The notes beneath the pieces were generated by a model. It was not told where the DNA came from and made no database searches. It saw only the letters and a program-made list of their open reading frames with translations. A stretch of 64,000 nucleotides of DNA from Hordeum vulgare subsp. vulgare (Eukaryota > Streptophyta > Magnoliopsida > Poales > Poaceae): contig NC_058521.1 in NCBI RefSeq assembly GCF_904849725.1, positions 555,540,176 through 555,604,175 of the forward strand, written 5' to 3'. Of this stretch, positions 42,603-55,502 are shown piece by piece. Both the position numbers and the translations under genes were made by a program. Numbering within the stretch: the first letter of the stretch is position 1; every line of letters begins with the position of its first letter.

Positions 42603-45600
42603 ATGGAAACTGTTCCTTTGAGGAGTTTGTTGGGGGTATCTTCACCACGAACGGAAGCACGAGGAGTTGTTCCTCGACCTGAGGTACCTACTGAAAATAT
42701 CTTTTATGAAATTCCTTCGGGTATGCTTGGGAAACTGTTGGCTAATCCTTTTACAGGAGATGGATTTTCACATCCAGACTTGCATCTGATCTATGTAGAT
42801 GAAGTTTGTGGTTTATTTAAGCTTGCAGGTTTGCCCGAGGATGAGGTAAAAAAGAAATTATTTCCTTTATCTTTGAAGGATAAGGCGTTGACATGGTATA
42901 GGCTATGTGATGATACTGGATCATGGGACTACAATCGGTTGAAATTGGAATTTCATCAAAAGTTCTATCCTATGCATTTAATACATCGTGATCGGAACTT
43001 TATTTATAACTTTTGGCCTCGTGACAGGGAAAGCATAGCTCAAGCTTGGGGTAGGCTTAAATCAATGCTATATTCATGCCCCAATCATGAGCTCTCGAGA
43101 AAAATCATCACTCAAAACTATTATGCTCGGCTTTCTCATGAAGATCGTTCCATGCTTGACATTTCTTGTACCGGTTCTTTTATGAAGAAGGATATTGACC
43201 AAAAGTGGAATTTATTGGAAAGAATCAAATGCAACTCTGAAGATTGGGAGCTGGAGGAAGGTAAGGAGTCAGGTATGGATTTCCAGTTTGATTGCGTTAA
43301 ATCTTTTGTTGAGACAAACACTTTTAGAGATTTTAGCGCTAAGTATGGAGTTGACTCTGAGATAGTAGCTTCTCTATGTGAATCTTTTGCTGCTCATGTT
43401 AATCTTCCCAAAGAGAAGTGGTTTAAATATCATCCTCGTGTAGAAAGCAACATAGCCAAAACCAATCTAGTTGAGGAGAAAGTCATTGCTTTTAGTGATC
43501 CTGTTGTTCCTTGTGCTTACACTGAGAAACCACCATACCCTGCTAGGATAAAGGATTATTCTAAACTCCAACTTTGATACGTAGGGGTTACATTAGACCA
43601 CTTGCACCCTGTGAGGAGATTAGAGTTGAACCTAGTGTTTCTATTATCAAAGATCTCTTAGCCGAAGACATAGATGGGCATGCTATCAAATTCTGTGAGG
43701 ACTCCGCTAGAATTGCTAAACTTCACGCGAAAGACAAATACGGACTTGTAGTTGGCCTGCCCGTTGCTTCTGTCAAGATAGGAGATCAGTGTTACCATGG
43801 TTTATGTGATATGGGAGCTAGTGTTAGTGCAATACCCTGTTCTCTATATGATGAAATCAAAGATGAGATTGCACCTGCTGAGTTAGAACCCATTGATGTC
43901 ACTATTACGCTAGCTAATAGAGACACTATCTGCCCTGTGGGAATTGTGAGAGAGGTAGAAGTCATGTGTGGTAAGACGAAGTATCCTACTGATTTCCTCG
44001 TCCTTGGTACTACGCAAGATAGCTTTTTTCCCATCATATTTGGTAGACCCTTTCTCAACACTGTCAATGCTCACATTGATTGCACTAAGCAGACTGTCAC
44101 AGTTAGTTTCGAGGGTGTGTCTCATGAATTTAACTTCTCCAAGTTTGGAAGACAACCCCATGAAAGAGAGTCGTCTTGTAGGGATGAAATCATTGCTCTT
44201 GCCTCTATTGCCGTACCTCCTACGGATCCTTTAGAGCAATATCTGCTTGAGCATGAAAATGATATGCATATGGAGGAGAGAGATGAGATAGATAAAATTG
44301 TCTTAGAACAATATCCTATTCTCAAGAATAATCTGCGTGTTGAACTGCTTGGGGATCCTCCCCCACCAAAGGGTGATCCTGTGTTCGAGCTTAAACAGTT
44401 GCCCGATACTCTTAAGTATGCCTATCTTGATGAGAAGGAGATATATCCTATCATTATTAGTGCTCTCCTCTCAGAGCACGAAGAGAAGAAGTTACTAAAA
44501 ACTCTAAGGAAGCACCGTGCTGCTATTGGATATACTCTTGATGATCTTAAGGGTATTAGTCCTACTCTATGCCAGCACAAGATTAAAACCGATCCTGACT
44601 TTAAACCAGTTGCTGATCATCAAAGGAGATTGAATCCTAAGATGAAAGAGGTCGTTAGAAAAGAAATATTAAAGCTTCTGGAAGCAGGAATCATTTATCC
44701 TGTTGCTCATAGTGATTGGGTAAGTCCAGTACATTGCGTACCTAAGAAGGGAGGTATCACCGTCGTTCCTAATGATAAGGATGAACTAATCCCACAAAGG
44801 ATTATTACCGGCTATAGGATGGTGATAGACTTCCGGAAACTGAACAAGGCAACCAGGAAATATCATTATCCTTTGCCGTTTATCGACCAAATGCTAGAAA
44901 GGATATACAAACACACACACTTCTGCTTTCTAGACGGTTATTCAGGTTTCTCGCAAATACCTGTTGCACAATCTGATCAAGAGAAAACCACTTTCACCTG
45001 CCCCTTCGGTACCTTTGCCTATAGACGTATGCCTTTTGGCTTATGCAATGCACCTGCCACCTTTCAGAGATGTATGATGGCTATATTCTCTGACTTTTGT
45101 GAAAAGATTGTCGAGGTTTGCATGGATGACTTCTTCGTTTACGGGTCTTCCTTTGATGATTGCCTCAACAACCTTGATCGAGTCTTACAGAGATGCGAAG
45201 ACACCAACCTCGTCTTGAATTGGGAGAAGTGCCACTTTATGGTTAATGAAGGCATCGTTTTAGGACACAAAATCTGTGGAAGAGGCATTGAAGTTGATAA
45301 GGCTAAGGTTGATGTAATTGAGAAAATGCCTTGCCCCACAGATATCAGAGGTATACGAAGTTTCCTAGGTCATGCTGGTTTCTATAGAAGGTTCATTAAA
45401 GACTTCTCTAAGATTTCTAGGCCTCTTACCAACCTCTTGCAGAAGGATGTTCCTTTTGTTTTTGATGAGGATTGTGAGGAAGCCTTCGAAATACTTAAGA
45501 AGGCTTTGATAACCGCACCTATTGTTCAACCACCTGACTGGAACTTGCCCTTTGAAATCATGTGTGACGCTAGTGACTATGCTGTTGGTGCTGTTCTAGG

Positions 45601-47379
45601 ACAAAGAGTTGACAAGAAGTTGAATGTTATTTACTACGCTAGTAAAACTCTAGACAGTGCCCAATGAAACTATGCCACTACGGAAAAGGAGTTTTTAGCA
45701 GTCGTGTTTGCATGTGAAAAGTTCAGATCTTACATAGTTGACTCCAAAGTCACTACTCACTCTGATCATGCTGCTATTAAGTACCTCATGGAGAAGAAGG
45801 ATGCTAAGCCTAGACTGATCAGATGGGTTCTCCTGCTACAGGAATTTGATTTGCACGTCGTTGACCGAAAGGGTGCTGATAACCCTGCAGCAGATAACTT
45901 GTCTAGGCTAGAGAATGTCCTTGATGACCCACTACCTATTGATGACAGCTTTCCTGATGAGCAATTAAGTGTCATCCGCACTTCACATAATGTACCGTGG
46001 TATGCCGATTATGCAAATTATATCGTAGCCAAATACATACCACCCAGTTTCACCTATCAGCAAAAGAAGAAATTCTTCTTTGATTTGAGACACTACTTTT
46101 GGGATGATCCTCACCTTTATAAAGAAGGAGGAGATGGGGTTATTAGACATTGTGTGCCTGAACATGAACAGGGACAGATCCTGCAGAAGTGTCATTTCGA
46201 AGCCTACGGAGGACACCACGCTGGAGATAGAACTGCCATAAGGTATTGTAATCAGGTTTCTATTGGCCCACTCTCTTCAAGGATGCCCGTAAGTTTGTCT
46301 TGTCTTGTGACGAATGCCAAAGAGTAGGGAACATCAGTAAGCGTCAGGAAATGTCTATGAACTATTCACTTGTCATTGAACCATTTGATGTCTGGGGCTT
46401 TGATTATATGGGACCCTTCCTGAGTTCCAATGGGTACACTCACATCTTAGTTGGTGTGGATTACGTCACTAAGTGGGTAGATGCTATCCCCACTAGAAAT
46501 GCTGATCACCGCACCTCCATTAAGATGCTTAAAGAAGTCATTTTCCCAAGATTTGGAGTCCCTAGATATTTGATGACAGATGGCGGTTCACACTTCATTC
46601 ATGGTGTTTTCCGCAAGATGCTCGCTAAGTATGATGTCAACCATAGAGTTGCATCTCCTTATCATCCTCAGTCTAGTGTTCAAGTGGAGTTGAGTAATAG
46701 GGAGATCAAGTTGATCTTACAAAAGACCGTAAATAGATCTCAAAAATATTGGTCTAGCAAACTTGACGATGCACTATGGGCTTATAGGACTTCTTATAAG
46801 AATCCCATGGGCATGTCACCGTATAAAATGGTTTACGGTAAGGCCTGTCATTTACCTCTTGAGCTGGAACACAAAGCTTATTGGGCAATCAAAGAGCTCA
46901 ACTTTGATTTCAAACTTGCCGGTGAGAAGCGGTTGTTTGATATCAGCTCGTTAGATGAATGGAGAACCCAGGCATATGAGAATGCCAAGTTGTTCAAGGA
47001 AAAGGTTAAGAGATGGCACGACAAACGAATACAGAAACGAGAGTTCAATGTAGGTGATTATGTCTTGCTATACAATTCTCATTTGAGATTCTTTGCAGGC
47101 AAGCTTCTCTCTAAATGGGAAGGTCCTTATGTTATCGAGGAAGTATATCGTTCCGGTGCCATCAAAATCAATGACACGGATGGAAATTTTCCTAGAGTGG
47201 TAAATGGGCAAAGAATCAAGCATTACATCTCTGGTACTCCCATAAATGTTGAGACCAATATCATCAATGTCATAACTCCAGAGGAGTACATAAGGGATGT
47301 TTATCAGCCTATTTCAGACCGTGAAAATGAAGAGGTATCTGTTTCGGCAAGAAATTGGACTCCGATGCTTTTCCAATAG
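42603..47379 (+). pseudogene. Gypsy 2 gag-pol polyprotein, interrupted
   Basis: The start ATG is at 42603 (METVPLRSLLG). Gag is open to about 43565, where one base is missing compared with Gypsy 1. The frame then runs through protease (DMGAS, about 43809-43823) and an uninterrupted RT including the catalytic VCMDDFFVYG at about 45113-45142. A TGA replaces an arginine codon at 45665-45667 in RNase H. A second 1-bp loss lies near 46236, before the integrase zinc finger is complete. The integrase core ([15 protein letters not shown]) and C-terminus are open to the stop at 47377-47379. The lesions differ from those in Gypsy 1. Confidence 0.9.
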
Positions 47380-47664
47380 GAAATTTCCTCCGTTTTGGAA
47401 TTTTTGGAAAATTAGAAAAATAAAAAGCAGTCCGGAGAGCGCACGAGGCGGCCACAAGCTTGGACACCGCCCCCTACCCCCTGGTGGCGGAGGGAGGGCT
47501 TGTGGGCACCTCGTGTGCCTCCCGGACTCCGTTTTCTTGCGGAGCACTCCTTTTGGTTCAGAAGAAATCAATATATACTCGCCCGAAGGTTTTGATCTTC
47601 GTATCGCGCAGTTTTCCTATGTTTTCGTTTCGAGCTTGTTGTCTTCCACAGATTTAGAGCAAAG
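47380..47664 (+). other. Spacer with LTR-like hairpin before the Gypsy 2 accessory ORF
   Basis: It is the counterpart of 7785-8067. CCACAAGC at 47452-47459 pairs with GCTTGTGG at 47497-47504. The inner stem is weaker on the left arm (CCGCCCCC against GGTGGCGG) than in Gypsy 1. No TATA box is seen. Confidence 0.55.
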
Positions 47665-49313
47665 ATGTCTCAGGAATCTGTTGGGGAGAATGATCTTCAC
47701 CAAGTTCATGAGGAAGTAGATGCTGATCTGAAAAGAGTAGAAGTCTGAAAGTGCGTTATATCGACTAGAGGGGGGGGGGGGTGAATAGGAGATTTTTAGA
47801 ATTTCATCACTGAGGAAATTCCTTTTGAGGAAATTCGTCACTGATGACTAACTTACAACGGAAACAGTAAAGGATCAGAAGTGCAAAGTTTCACAACAGC
47901 AGTTTTTCAGAGTGAAGAATGTGAAAATAGATTGCACAGTGAGCAGGCACGCAGACAACAGATGAGAAACAACTAATGTGAAGAATTTGGGGTTGAGGAA
48001 ATTCGGAGAAAGTCTTCAGCAAATTCTTCAAACAGTCACAGTGAAAGTTATCAATACATAATACGGGAAAATAAAGAGTTGAGGAATTAGAACCCGTTTC
48101 TCAGTGAAGACAGTCGTTGATGACCCAGTTCCAACTGCTGTGACAATCGTACATCTGGTTTGGAGTGGCTTGGTATTGAAACCAAAAGACACCCAGTCCC
48201 GGGACACACAGTCCCTACCGTATTCTCCTTGAGCTAAGGACACACAGTCCTCGCCCAACACTCGTGGTAAGTCTTCAGGGCAAACTTCCAAACCCTCACA
48301 AACTTGGTCACCCGGCGATCCACAATTGACTGCTGGAAAGCTCTAGACCATGACGCCTAACCGTCTGGAGGATGCACAGTCCTCAAAGGTAAAAGGCTTC
48401 AGTCCCACATAGGAACAAGTTCTTCAGTGATGCTCAATCACTAGGTTTGGTTTGTGGTTTCGGTGGGTTAAGTATTTCCTCACCGATGAATTACTCTCGA
48501 AGGCTCTGAGGAATTTGGGTTGCTCTTATGACAAGTGTCAGTTTCTAACGGAGCAGCCAACCAGCTAGTGGTTGTGGGGGGTGGCTATTTATAGCCTGGG
48601 AGCATCCCGACATGATTTGACACTAATGCCCTTAAATAATATGACCGTTGGAGTGGATAAGACCAGTGACTTGGCGTGGTTATCGAAACGGTCGGAACCC
48701 TCAACTGTGAGAGTCCTCATGTCACTCATATTCCCCACTTGAGGCTTTTGATAGGATTAGGCTTGGGTTGAGCATCATGAGGTAATTCATTCCATAGTGT
48801 AACTTCGACCCCCTTTAACAGTACGGTGTTCCTATTACTCAAATGCGAAGAAGGTAAAACAGAAAGTGTAAATCTTCATGCTTCAAATTCTTCAGAATGA
48901 TTTTCTTCATGAACCACCGGACTTCTCAATATCAGTATCTTCATGAGGAATATCAATTTCATCGCAGATTCCTCGCGATTCATTTCTTCAGCTTCAGACC
49001 AATTTCTTCAACTGAAGACATATAATTCTTCAAACCACCAAAATCACTAAGGGGCACTAGATGCACTTACAAAGTCACGGAAGCCAAGGACCAAGCTAAG
49101 GAGAAAACCCAAGCTAGGGAGGAAGTTCAACCTATGTTCAACATTGAAGACGTTGAAGGAGTAGATTTTCTCCAACCCTTCCTCCACGTGCCGTCTCCAT
49201 CCTTGATTGAACTCTTGAGGTCTTGCGAAACAACTCGTGCTCGCAATATTTCCCTTTCTCGTGAAGTTGTTTTGCTGGAAAACCATGTCACAGATCTCAA
49301 AGGTATAAATTGA
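47665..49313 (+). pseudogene. Accessory ORF of Gypsy 2, different from Gypsy 1, split by a solo LTR
   Basis: The parts are 47665-47745 and 49077-49313; joined after removal of the LTR and one duplication they give 105 codons. The protein begins MSQESVGENDLHQVHEEVD and is charged, with a likely helical C-terminal part (LSREVVLLENHVTDLKG). I find no similarity to the 172-codon ORF of Gypsy 1, although upstream and downstream sequences match. No signal peptide or membrane segment is visible. The frame was open before the solo LTR arrived. Confidence 0.55.
47746..49071 (-). mobile_element. Maximus-type solo LTR with exact 5-bp duplication
   Basis: A 1326-bp TG...CA unit, minus orientation (TGTAAGTGCATCTAGTGCCC start, CGCACTTTCA end), flanked by AAGTC on both sides (47741-47745, 49072-49076). 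The minus-strand TATAAATAG is at 48585-48593. It is rich in TGAGGAA and GAAGAA words like the Copia element at 51082-59742, so both probably belong to one family. A G-run at about 47770 may vary in length. Confidence 0.88.
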
Positions 49314-50918
49314 AGATTGATAGCTCTCTTGGAATCAAAGGCGACAACTCCACCACCATCACCACCGAAGGAAGACAACTAAGCATTGGTATGGGCAATC
49401 CCCTTGGCTTCTGCCAAGCTTGGGGGAGTTGCCCTGGTATCGTATCACCTTTATATCTTTTGCTTTTACCTTTGTTTTAGTTCTTTCCTTTTCAGTTTTT
49501 ATTTCTTCTCTTAGAGGAATAAGTCTTTAGTGTTTAGTTTGAGTCTTTTGCTTTGTCTCTCCCCTGATGTATTCGAGCTTACGAGCTATATAATAAAGAG
49601 TATCTTAGTTAAGGGCTTTGCTTTGTGCCATGATCAAAAGTATGAAAAGAACGATAGCATGAAAGATCATGAGACGATCTTATGGAAAGTGATAACTTCA
49701 CTTATGACACGTATGATGATTGAAACTTGTTGAGAATAAATCAACATAGACCTCAGTCATTGTTGCAATTAATAAGAAGTAATAAGGAAAGAGAGGTTCA
49801 CATATAAATATATCATCTTAGACACTTTTTACAATTGTGAGCACTCACCAAACTATTACATGCTTAGGAGTAGACGTTGGACAAGGAAGACAGCATAATG
49901 AATTGTGTTTGCTTGGTTACAAACAATGTTATATGATTAGAGATCCCTTAGCATGTGACGATTGCTTCCACCTCATATTAGCCAAAACTCCCGCACTAAG
50001 TAGAGATACTACTTGTGCATCCATAAACCTTCAACCCAGTTTTGCCATGAGAGTCCACCATACCTACCTATAGATTGAATAAGATCCTTCAAGTAAGTTG
50101 TCATCGGTGCAAGCAATAACAATTGCTCTCTAATATGTATGATCTATTAGTGTGTGGAAAATAAGCTTTGTACGAACTTGTGATGAGGAAGACATAAAAG
50201 CGACAGACTGCATAATAAAGTTCTTTATCACAGGAGGCAATATAAAGTGACGTTCCTCCGCACTAAGAGGACACGCATGCAAACCTCAAAAGCGCATGAC
50301 AACCTCTGCTTCCCTCTGCGAAGGGCCTATCTTGTACCTTTACTTTTTAACCTTGTAAGAGTCATGGTGATCTTCACCAATTCCCTATTTTGCCTTTGTC
50401 TTGGCCACCGTCACATGCTTGGGAAAGATCTATATTCATATATCAACTTGGAGTTGAGTACTTATGCTTTATTATTGTTGACTTTACCCTTGAGGTAAAT
50501 CGTTGGGAGGCAAAACTATAAGCCCCTATCTTCCTCTGTGTCCAGCTGAAACTTTGACACCATGAGTACCACGTGAGTTGTAACAATTGTGGAAAACAAA
50601 AGAGATGATTGAGTATGTGGGTTTGCCTTAGAAGCTCTTATTTGACTCTTTCTTATGTTGTGATAAATTGCAATTGCTTCAATGACTATGGACTATTGTT
50701 GATTAGTTCTCGGTAAGGTTTTTGCTTCATACTTTGCTTTGTGAAGGAATTGTTACTTTCCCGTAAGAATCTTTATGATGTATTGCTGTTCTATGTGTGA
50801 TCATGATGCCCTCGTGTCCGTATTATGTTTTATCGACACCTTCGTCCCTAAACATGTGGACATGTTTATGGAACTTGGTTTTCGCTTGAGGACAAGCGAG
50901 GTCTAAGCTTGGGGGAGT
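49314..50918 (+). other. Gypsy 2 untranslated 3' region with two polypurine tracts
   Basis: It matches 8587-10101 of Gypsy 1. AAGCTTGGGGGAGTTG occurs at 49416-49431 and 50905-50920, the same two places as in Gypsy 1. No convincing gene is present. Confidence 0.65.
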
Positions 50919-51081
50919 TGATACGTCCATTTTGCATCATGCTTTCATATTGATATTTATTACTTTATGGGCTGTTATATTACTTTGTGGTATCATATTT
51001 ATGCCTTTTCTCTCTTATTTTGCAAGGTTTATTTGAAGAGGGAGAATTCAGGCAGCTGGAATTCTGGACTGGAAAAGGAGC
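50919..51081 (+). repeat. 3' LTR of Gypsy element 2, truncated
   Basis: Only the first 163 bp remain (TGATACGTCC to GGAAAAGGAGC). The next bases, CATATTTATGCTTTTTCTCT at 51081-51100, repeat LTR bases 50993-51012 with one change, and the Copia element follows. The break is therefore complex. Confidence 0.8.
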
Positions 51082-51507
51082 ATATTTATGCTTTTTCTCT
51101 CTTATTTGTGCATATCTTGAGGATTTTGCTCTTCACAGCAAATGCACATTGATGATTTATATCATGGAGATCTCCCCGTGAGTCTTGTAAATCATGCATA
51201 CATATAACATATCATATGAAGAAAATGAAGATGCATGATGGCAAATGGTATTTGACGAATTCGAGCATGCGTGCCTTAAAACTTGAGGAATAAGCATGCG
51301 AAGAAAAATGTTCAAAAGCGTCAAAGTACCATCGGGCTTAAGTTACAACTCATTACATAAAAACTTCAGAAGAGCCAAGAGTTTGTAACTTAAATATAGT
51401 TTATAAGCCCTAAAAATATCCCGCTTGAAGACTAACTCTCGAGTTTCTCCCCCTTTGTCATCAAGTGACAAAAAGGGACAAACTGAGGACTAATGCCCGT
51501 GAAGACT

Positions 51508-54500
51508 TCATTTCTTGGCGGTTGAGGAAGAGCCGTGATGCTTCTTGGGAGTAGTCTTCTTCCTTGGGCCGGTTGCAGTGTCGAGCTGTTCTTCATCAGA
51601 TTCAGCAGTGCGGAATGAAGAAAAGGAGCTGTCTTCAAGGTCTGGCACTGGAATGGGCCTGAGCTTCTTCTTGGGAGGCCACGACCAGTCAAAGTCTCGC
51701 TCAAAGTTCATTTCTTCAAGCTCAGTCCGAGTCTTCAGATGTGCAAGTGTAGCCCAGGTGCGATCGAAAACCTCATGCAGATAGTGATGGTTAATCTTCA
51801 CAGAGTTCTGTGTTTCAGTGAGGGTTTTCACAATGGCACCAAACTGGCGTTTGACCCATTTGTGATTGCGATCCACCTTCTGGTGAAGACTGAGGAGGAG
51901 CTCTCTGGTATTCAGCACGCGAGGAGGAACGGGGCTTGCTGGACGAGTCTCAGTATCGTCCCATGAAGAATAAGCTTCTGGCTCTCTGAACTGGTCATCA
52001 AGGGGCCTACTGCCTTCTTCAATCACTGATTTTCCTTTTCCTTCAATGGGCTCGAAAGTCTTCTTGTTGACCCGGATAGGAGGCATATAACCAACATGGT
52101 TTTGGCAATCAGCGTGAAAGTTGATGCCTGTCCTTGTCCTGATGAATCTCATGATCCACGGGGCATATATCTTGTGATCAAAGGGGCACATGGCATTGTC
52201 GGCCAAAGTCCTCAAGAAGAAATCATGGATATTGATAGGAATACCGTGAATGATTTTGAAGAGGATATTCTTCATGAGGCCTACAACATCTTCTTCATCG
52301 TCATGGCCTTTGATCGGTGCGAGCACACTGCAGAGGATTCTGTAGACAGACCGGGGTGTGTACTTGAGCTCGTGGACAAGGAAGGTTGTTCTTGAAGATT
52401 TGCCTTCAGCCAAAGGCTTCATGAGGACTTCCATCATTCCATTTGGCAGCTCACGCTCACCATAAAGTTTCACAGCCCCATCTGAGGGAATTGGTACGGG
52501 TAGTTCTCTGAGGAGTTCAGAAGCAGGAGCCTTGTAGTGAGTGTTTTGTGACATCCAGTCAAACACCCAAGTGTTGATGTCTTCAGGGTTGCCAGATATG
52601 TGAAGAGTGGCATAGAACTGAATAATAAGTTCGCTGTTCCAGTCTGATATGTCTGAGCACATTGGGAGAAAACCTGCATCGTGGAGTACACTGAGGTCTG
52701 GCTCCAGGCAAGGTATTGCTTCAAGCTCAACATGAGGAATATGCCTGTGCTGGAATATCTTGTTTCGTCCACAGAGCACAGAGGCATAGTAGTTCATCTG
52801 AGTCCTTGTCCAAAACTTCAGATGCCTCATTTGAGGCTTGTCATAAGGGTTCTCTCCGATGAAGTACATGCGTTCTTCAAATAAATTTTCTTTCTGAAAC
52901 TTTGGACGCTTGGAGAATGGCTGACGCTGAACTGGCTGAAGATTTTGCTGAGGAATAGGGGGGAGACAACCATAGCAGTCTCTGGGTTAAGCACAATGAA
53001 TGCATTGTCTTGGGCGGGTGCATGTTCTTCAGCATTTTCCTCAGGGTGAGGAATTTCAGCAGTTGGTACTTCAGGCTGAGGAGATGGTGCTTGCTCTGGC
53101 TGAGCTTGAGGCTGAGGAATTTCTGCTTCTTTCTTAGTTGAAGGAGTTGGATCAGCCCGTTCCTCATCTTGAGGAGTCTGCACAGAGTGTTGAATTTCGT
53201 CAGCTTGAGGATTTTCAGCTTGTTTTTCCTCAGCTGGCTTTGTGGCAGAGGCAGTTTCATCAGCTGGTGCAGCTGATGCTTGAACATTTTCTGTCTGAGG
53301 AATGTCGTCTATCTGAATTTCCTCGTCAGTGTGTTCCTCACGGGCGACATCCTTCATTTCCTCATCTGCCTTCGTAGCTGGGTTATCAATGACGACCATC
53401 TCATAGGAAGGGGCGACATTGAGAGGCACCGGGTCCAGAGGAGCAGTTTCTTCAATTTCTTTGAGGCGCTTTGCCTCTGTTTCTTCTACTGCCGAGGAGG
53501 CTTTTCTCTTCTTGGCTTCCTTTTCAGCAGCCCTTGTTTTCTTCACGTCTGATGCAGACGGAATTATCTTCTTCACCTTTGAAGCTTTTGGTGAAGGTGT
53601 TCTTTCTACAGTTTCTTCAGCTGGTATTGAGGTACCAACTGGAACAGAGTCATCAGTCTGTTTTGATGAAGCAGCTGGAACAGGAGCAGTCTCATCAGTG
53701 GCAGCAAGTTCATCAGTTGGAGTTTCCATAATGATTTCTTCAATGGCCGGTTCATCAACACGGTGCTCTTGGTGTACTTCCTCAGCTTGAGGAGTTTCCT
53801 CCTCCTGAGGAGATTCATCTGCTGGCTCCTCAACCAAGGGCTGAGGAGTTGGTGCTGGGGATGCGGTTCTCTTGTTGTAGTCATCAACATCACTAGTGGC
53901 CAGCTTGATGAAATTGCTCTTGAGGTTTTTGCGATATGACAACTTGGCGTACTTGTCAGTCAATTTTTGCAGCTCTGCCTGCGTTGTCACCAGTGCATCA
54001 GGAGTCAGTTTGAGGAGATTCTGCCTGAGGAATTTCTCCTTTTTGATCTTTGCAACTTTCGCCTGTCTGGCCAGCTGTTCTTTCCACTTGGCTTCATTGA
54101 TGAAAGTTGTCACCATGTGACTGATGCCAGGCGGAAGCTTCAGGTCATCAATAGGAGTGTGTGGGTCCTCATACCAGATATTGATGTAGTCAAGGAGGAC
54201 TTTGGGGTCCATGGCCAGAGGAATAGCACTGCCTGATGCTTGAGCTACTCTTTCTTGCTTGTTTCTGATGATGGCTTGCAGAGTTTCATCATCATATTCA
54301 TCACTTCCCTCTGATGCAGACGAGACTGTGATGATTTTGCTGGGGCTGGGCAGAGGTGCACGTTCAGCAGTTACCAAAGTCTTCGCAGGTGGTGTTGAAG
54401 ACTTTGTCTCTGAGCTGGTTGCAGCTGGGAGTGAGGAGCTGGAGCTGGCGATCGTAGGCTTTGCGACTTGCTTCTGTACTGGTCTCTCTTGAGGCTTTGG

Positions 54501-55166
54501 AGGTGGAGCTGAGGATTTTGATGCTGAGGGTTTTGTGACAGAAGCCTGAGAAGACTTCTCTTGAGGCTTTGGAGCCCTTGACTTTGATGGCACATACTGC
54601 ATTTGAGGAATTTCTGAGCTTGAGGTTTCTGCAGCTGAAGAATTAGCAGCACCTGAGGCAGCAGCTGAGGATTCATTAAATTTCCTCACTGCAGCTTCTG
54701 CCTACTTCTTGAGCTTGGCCAGATGCTTTTCTTTCTCATCTGGATAGTCATCAATGGTCATGAGACTTGAGGGATGTGCTACTTGATGATCCTCAAGTGG
54801 GGCCCTTCTGCTAGGAGGCTTCAGAGCGAATTTCTTCGCGAATTTGGGAGTCACAAACCTGTACTCCTTCCATTCCTTCGCCCATCGGCGTTCAATCTTC
54901 TGTAGCCATATCTTTCTCTTGGCCATTGTCTCATTTTCATCAGGTGTGCAATAGTCCAAGTAAATGTCCTCAGGGATATCAGCAGCTGTGTTTTGCTCAA
55001 GTTTCTTTCCTCCCTTGTGTTTTCTTTCTTCCTCCATTTTCTTCAGTTGAGGATTTTGCTGATGATTTTGAACTCTTGAGGATTCTGATGAGCCTTGAAG
55101 AGTTTCTTCCAGAAACGCTGCAAATGAGTTAATGTGATGAGAACCGAGAGATTCATCAGCTGACAT
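51508..55166 (-). pseudogene. Env-position ORF of the Maximus-like element, unknown function
   Basis: It starts at the ATG at 55166 (MSADESLGSHHINSF). One TAG at 54702-54704 and a frameshift near 52850 split it into 155, about 620 and 453 codons. The middle is low-complexity, rich in S, P, A, E and Q. The last third (from about 52869) is globular and resembles the N-terminal domain of proteins annotated as putative plant transposon proteins; the end is basic (KKTTPKKHHGS). No signal peptide or membrane helix is evident, so an envelope role is not supported by what I see. Its placement matches the extra ORF of SIRE-lineage elements. Confidence 0.65.
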
Positions 55167-55502
55167 GTGTGTACGTGTGAACAGAGTATAGTTGCGAGGA
55201 ATTTGGAGAGGTCATATGCGTTCTCAGATTTGAAGAAGAATGAAAAAGTTTGACAGTTTGAGGAATATAACGAGTGGTTGAGGAATTTGCCTAAGCATAC
55301 TGTTCTTGGGTTCCAGAGTTGTACAGATCCGAAAATTTACACAATTGAGGAATCTCGTGAAAGTCTTAGATGCTTAGCATAGTTCATCAATGATTGTGGT
55401 GATAGGTAGTGTTTGAGGAATCATGTGCGCATCGTATCTTGAGGAAAAATAGATTTCACATAGAAGATGTAAAATTTTAGATCTAATATGCTGTAAATAT
55501 GG

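Larger units (their letters stand above)
40966..51081 (+). mobile_element. Gypsy element 2, same family as Gypsy 1, 3' LTR truncated
   Basis: It has the same layout as Gypsy 1: LTR, primer site, gag-pol, hairpin spacer, accessory ORF, two polypurine tracts and a 3' LTR of which only 163 bp remain. A Maximus-type solo LTR (47746-49071) sits in the accessory ORF. Because the right end is cut off, the target duplication cannot be checked. Gag-pol is close to Gypsy 1 along its length, but the accessory ORF is unrelated. Confidence 0.9.

Noticed and set aside
53138..54492. Several plus-strand frames of 70-120 codons opposite the env-position ORF
   Set aside because: They arise from the low-complexity repeat of the minus-strand ORF and have no start context or domain.
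51508..55166. A true envelope gene in the Copia element
   Set aside because: The position fits, but I see no signal peptide, membrane helix or cleavage site; the low-complexity middle and basic end do not suggest an envelope protein.
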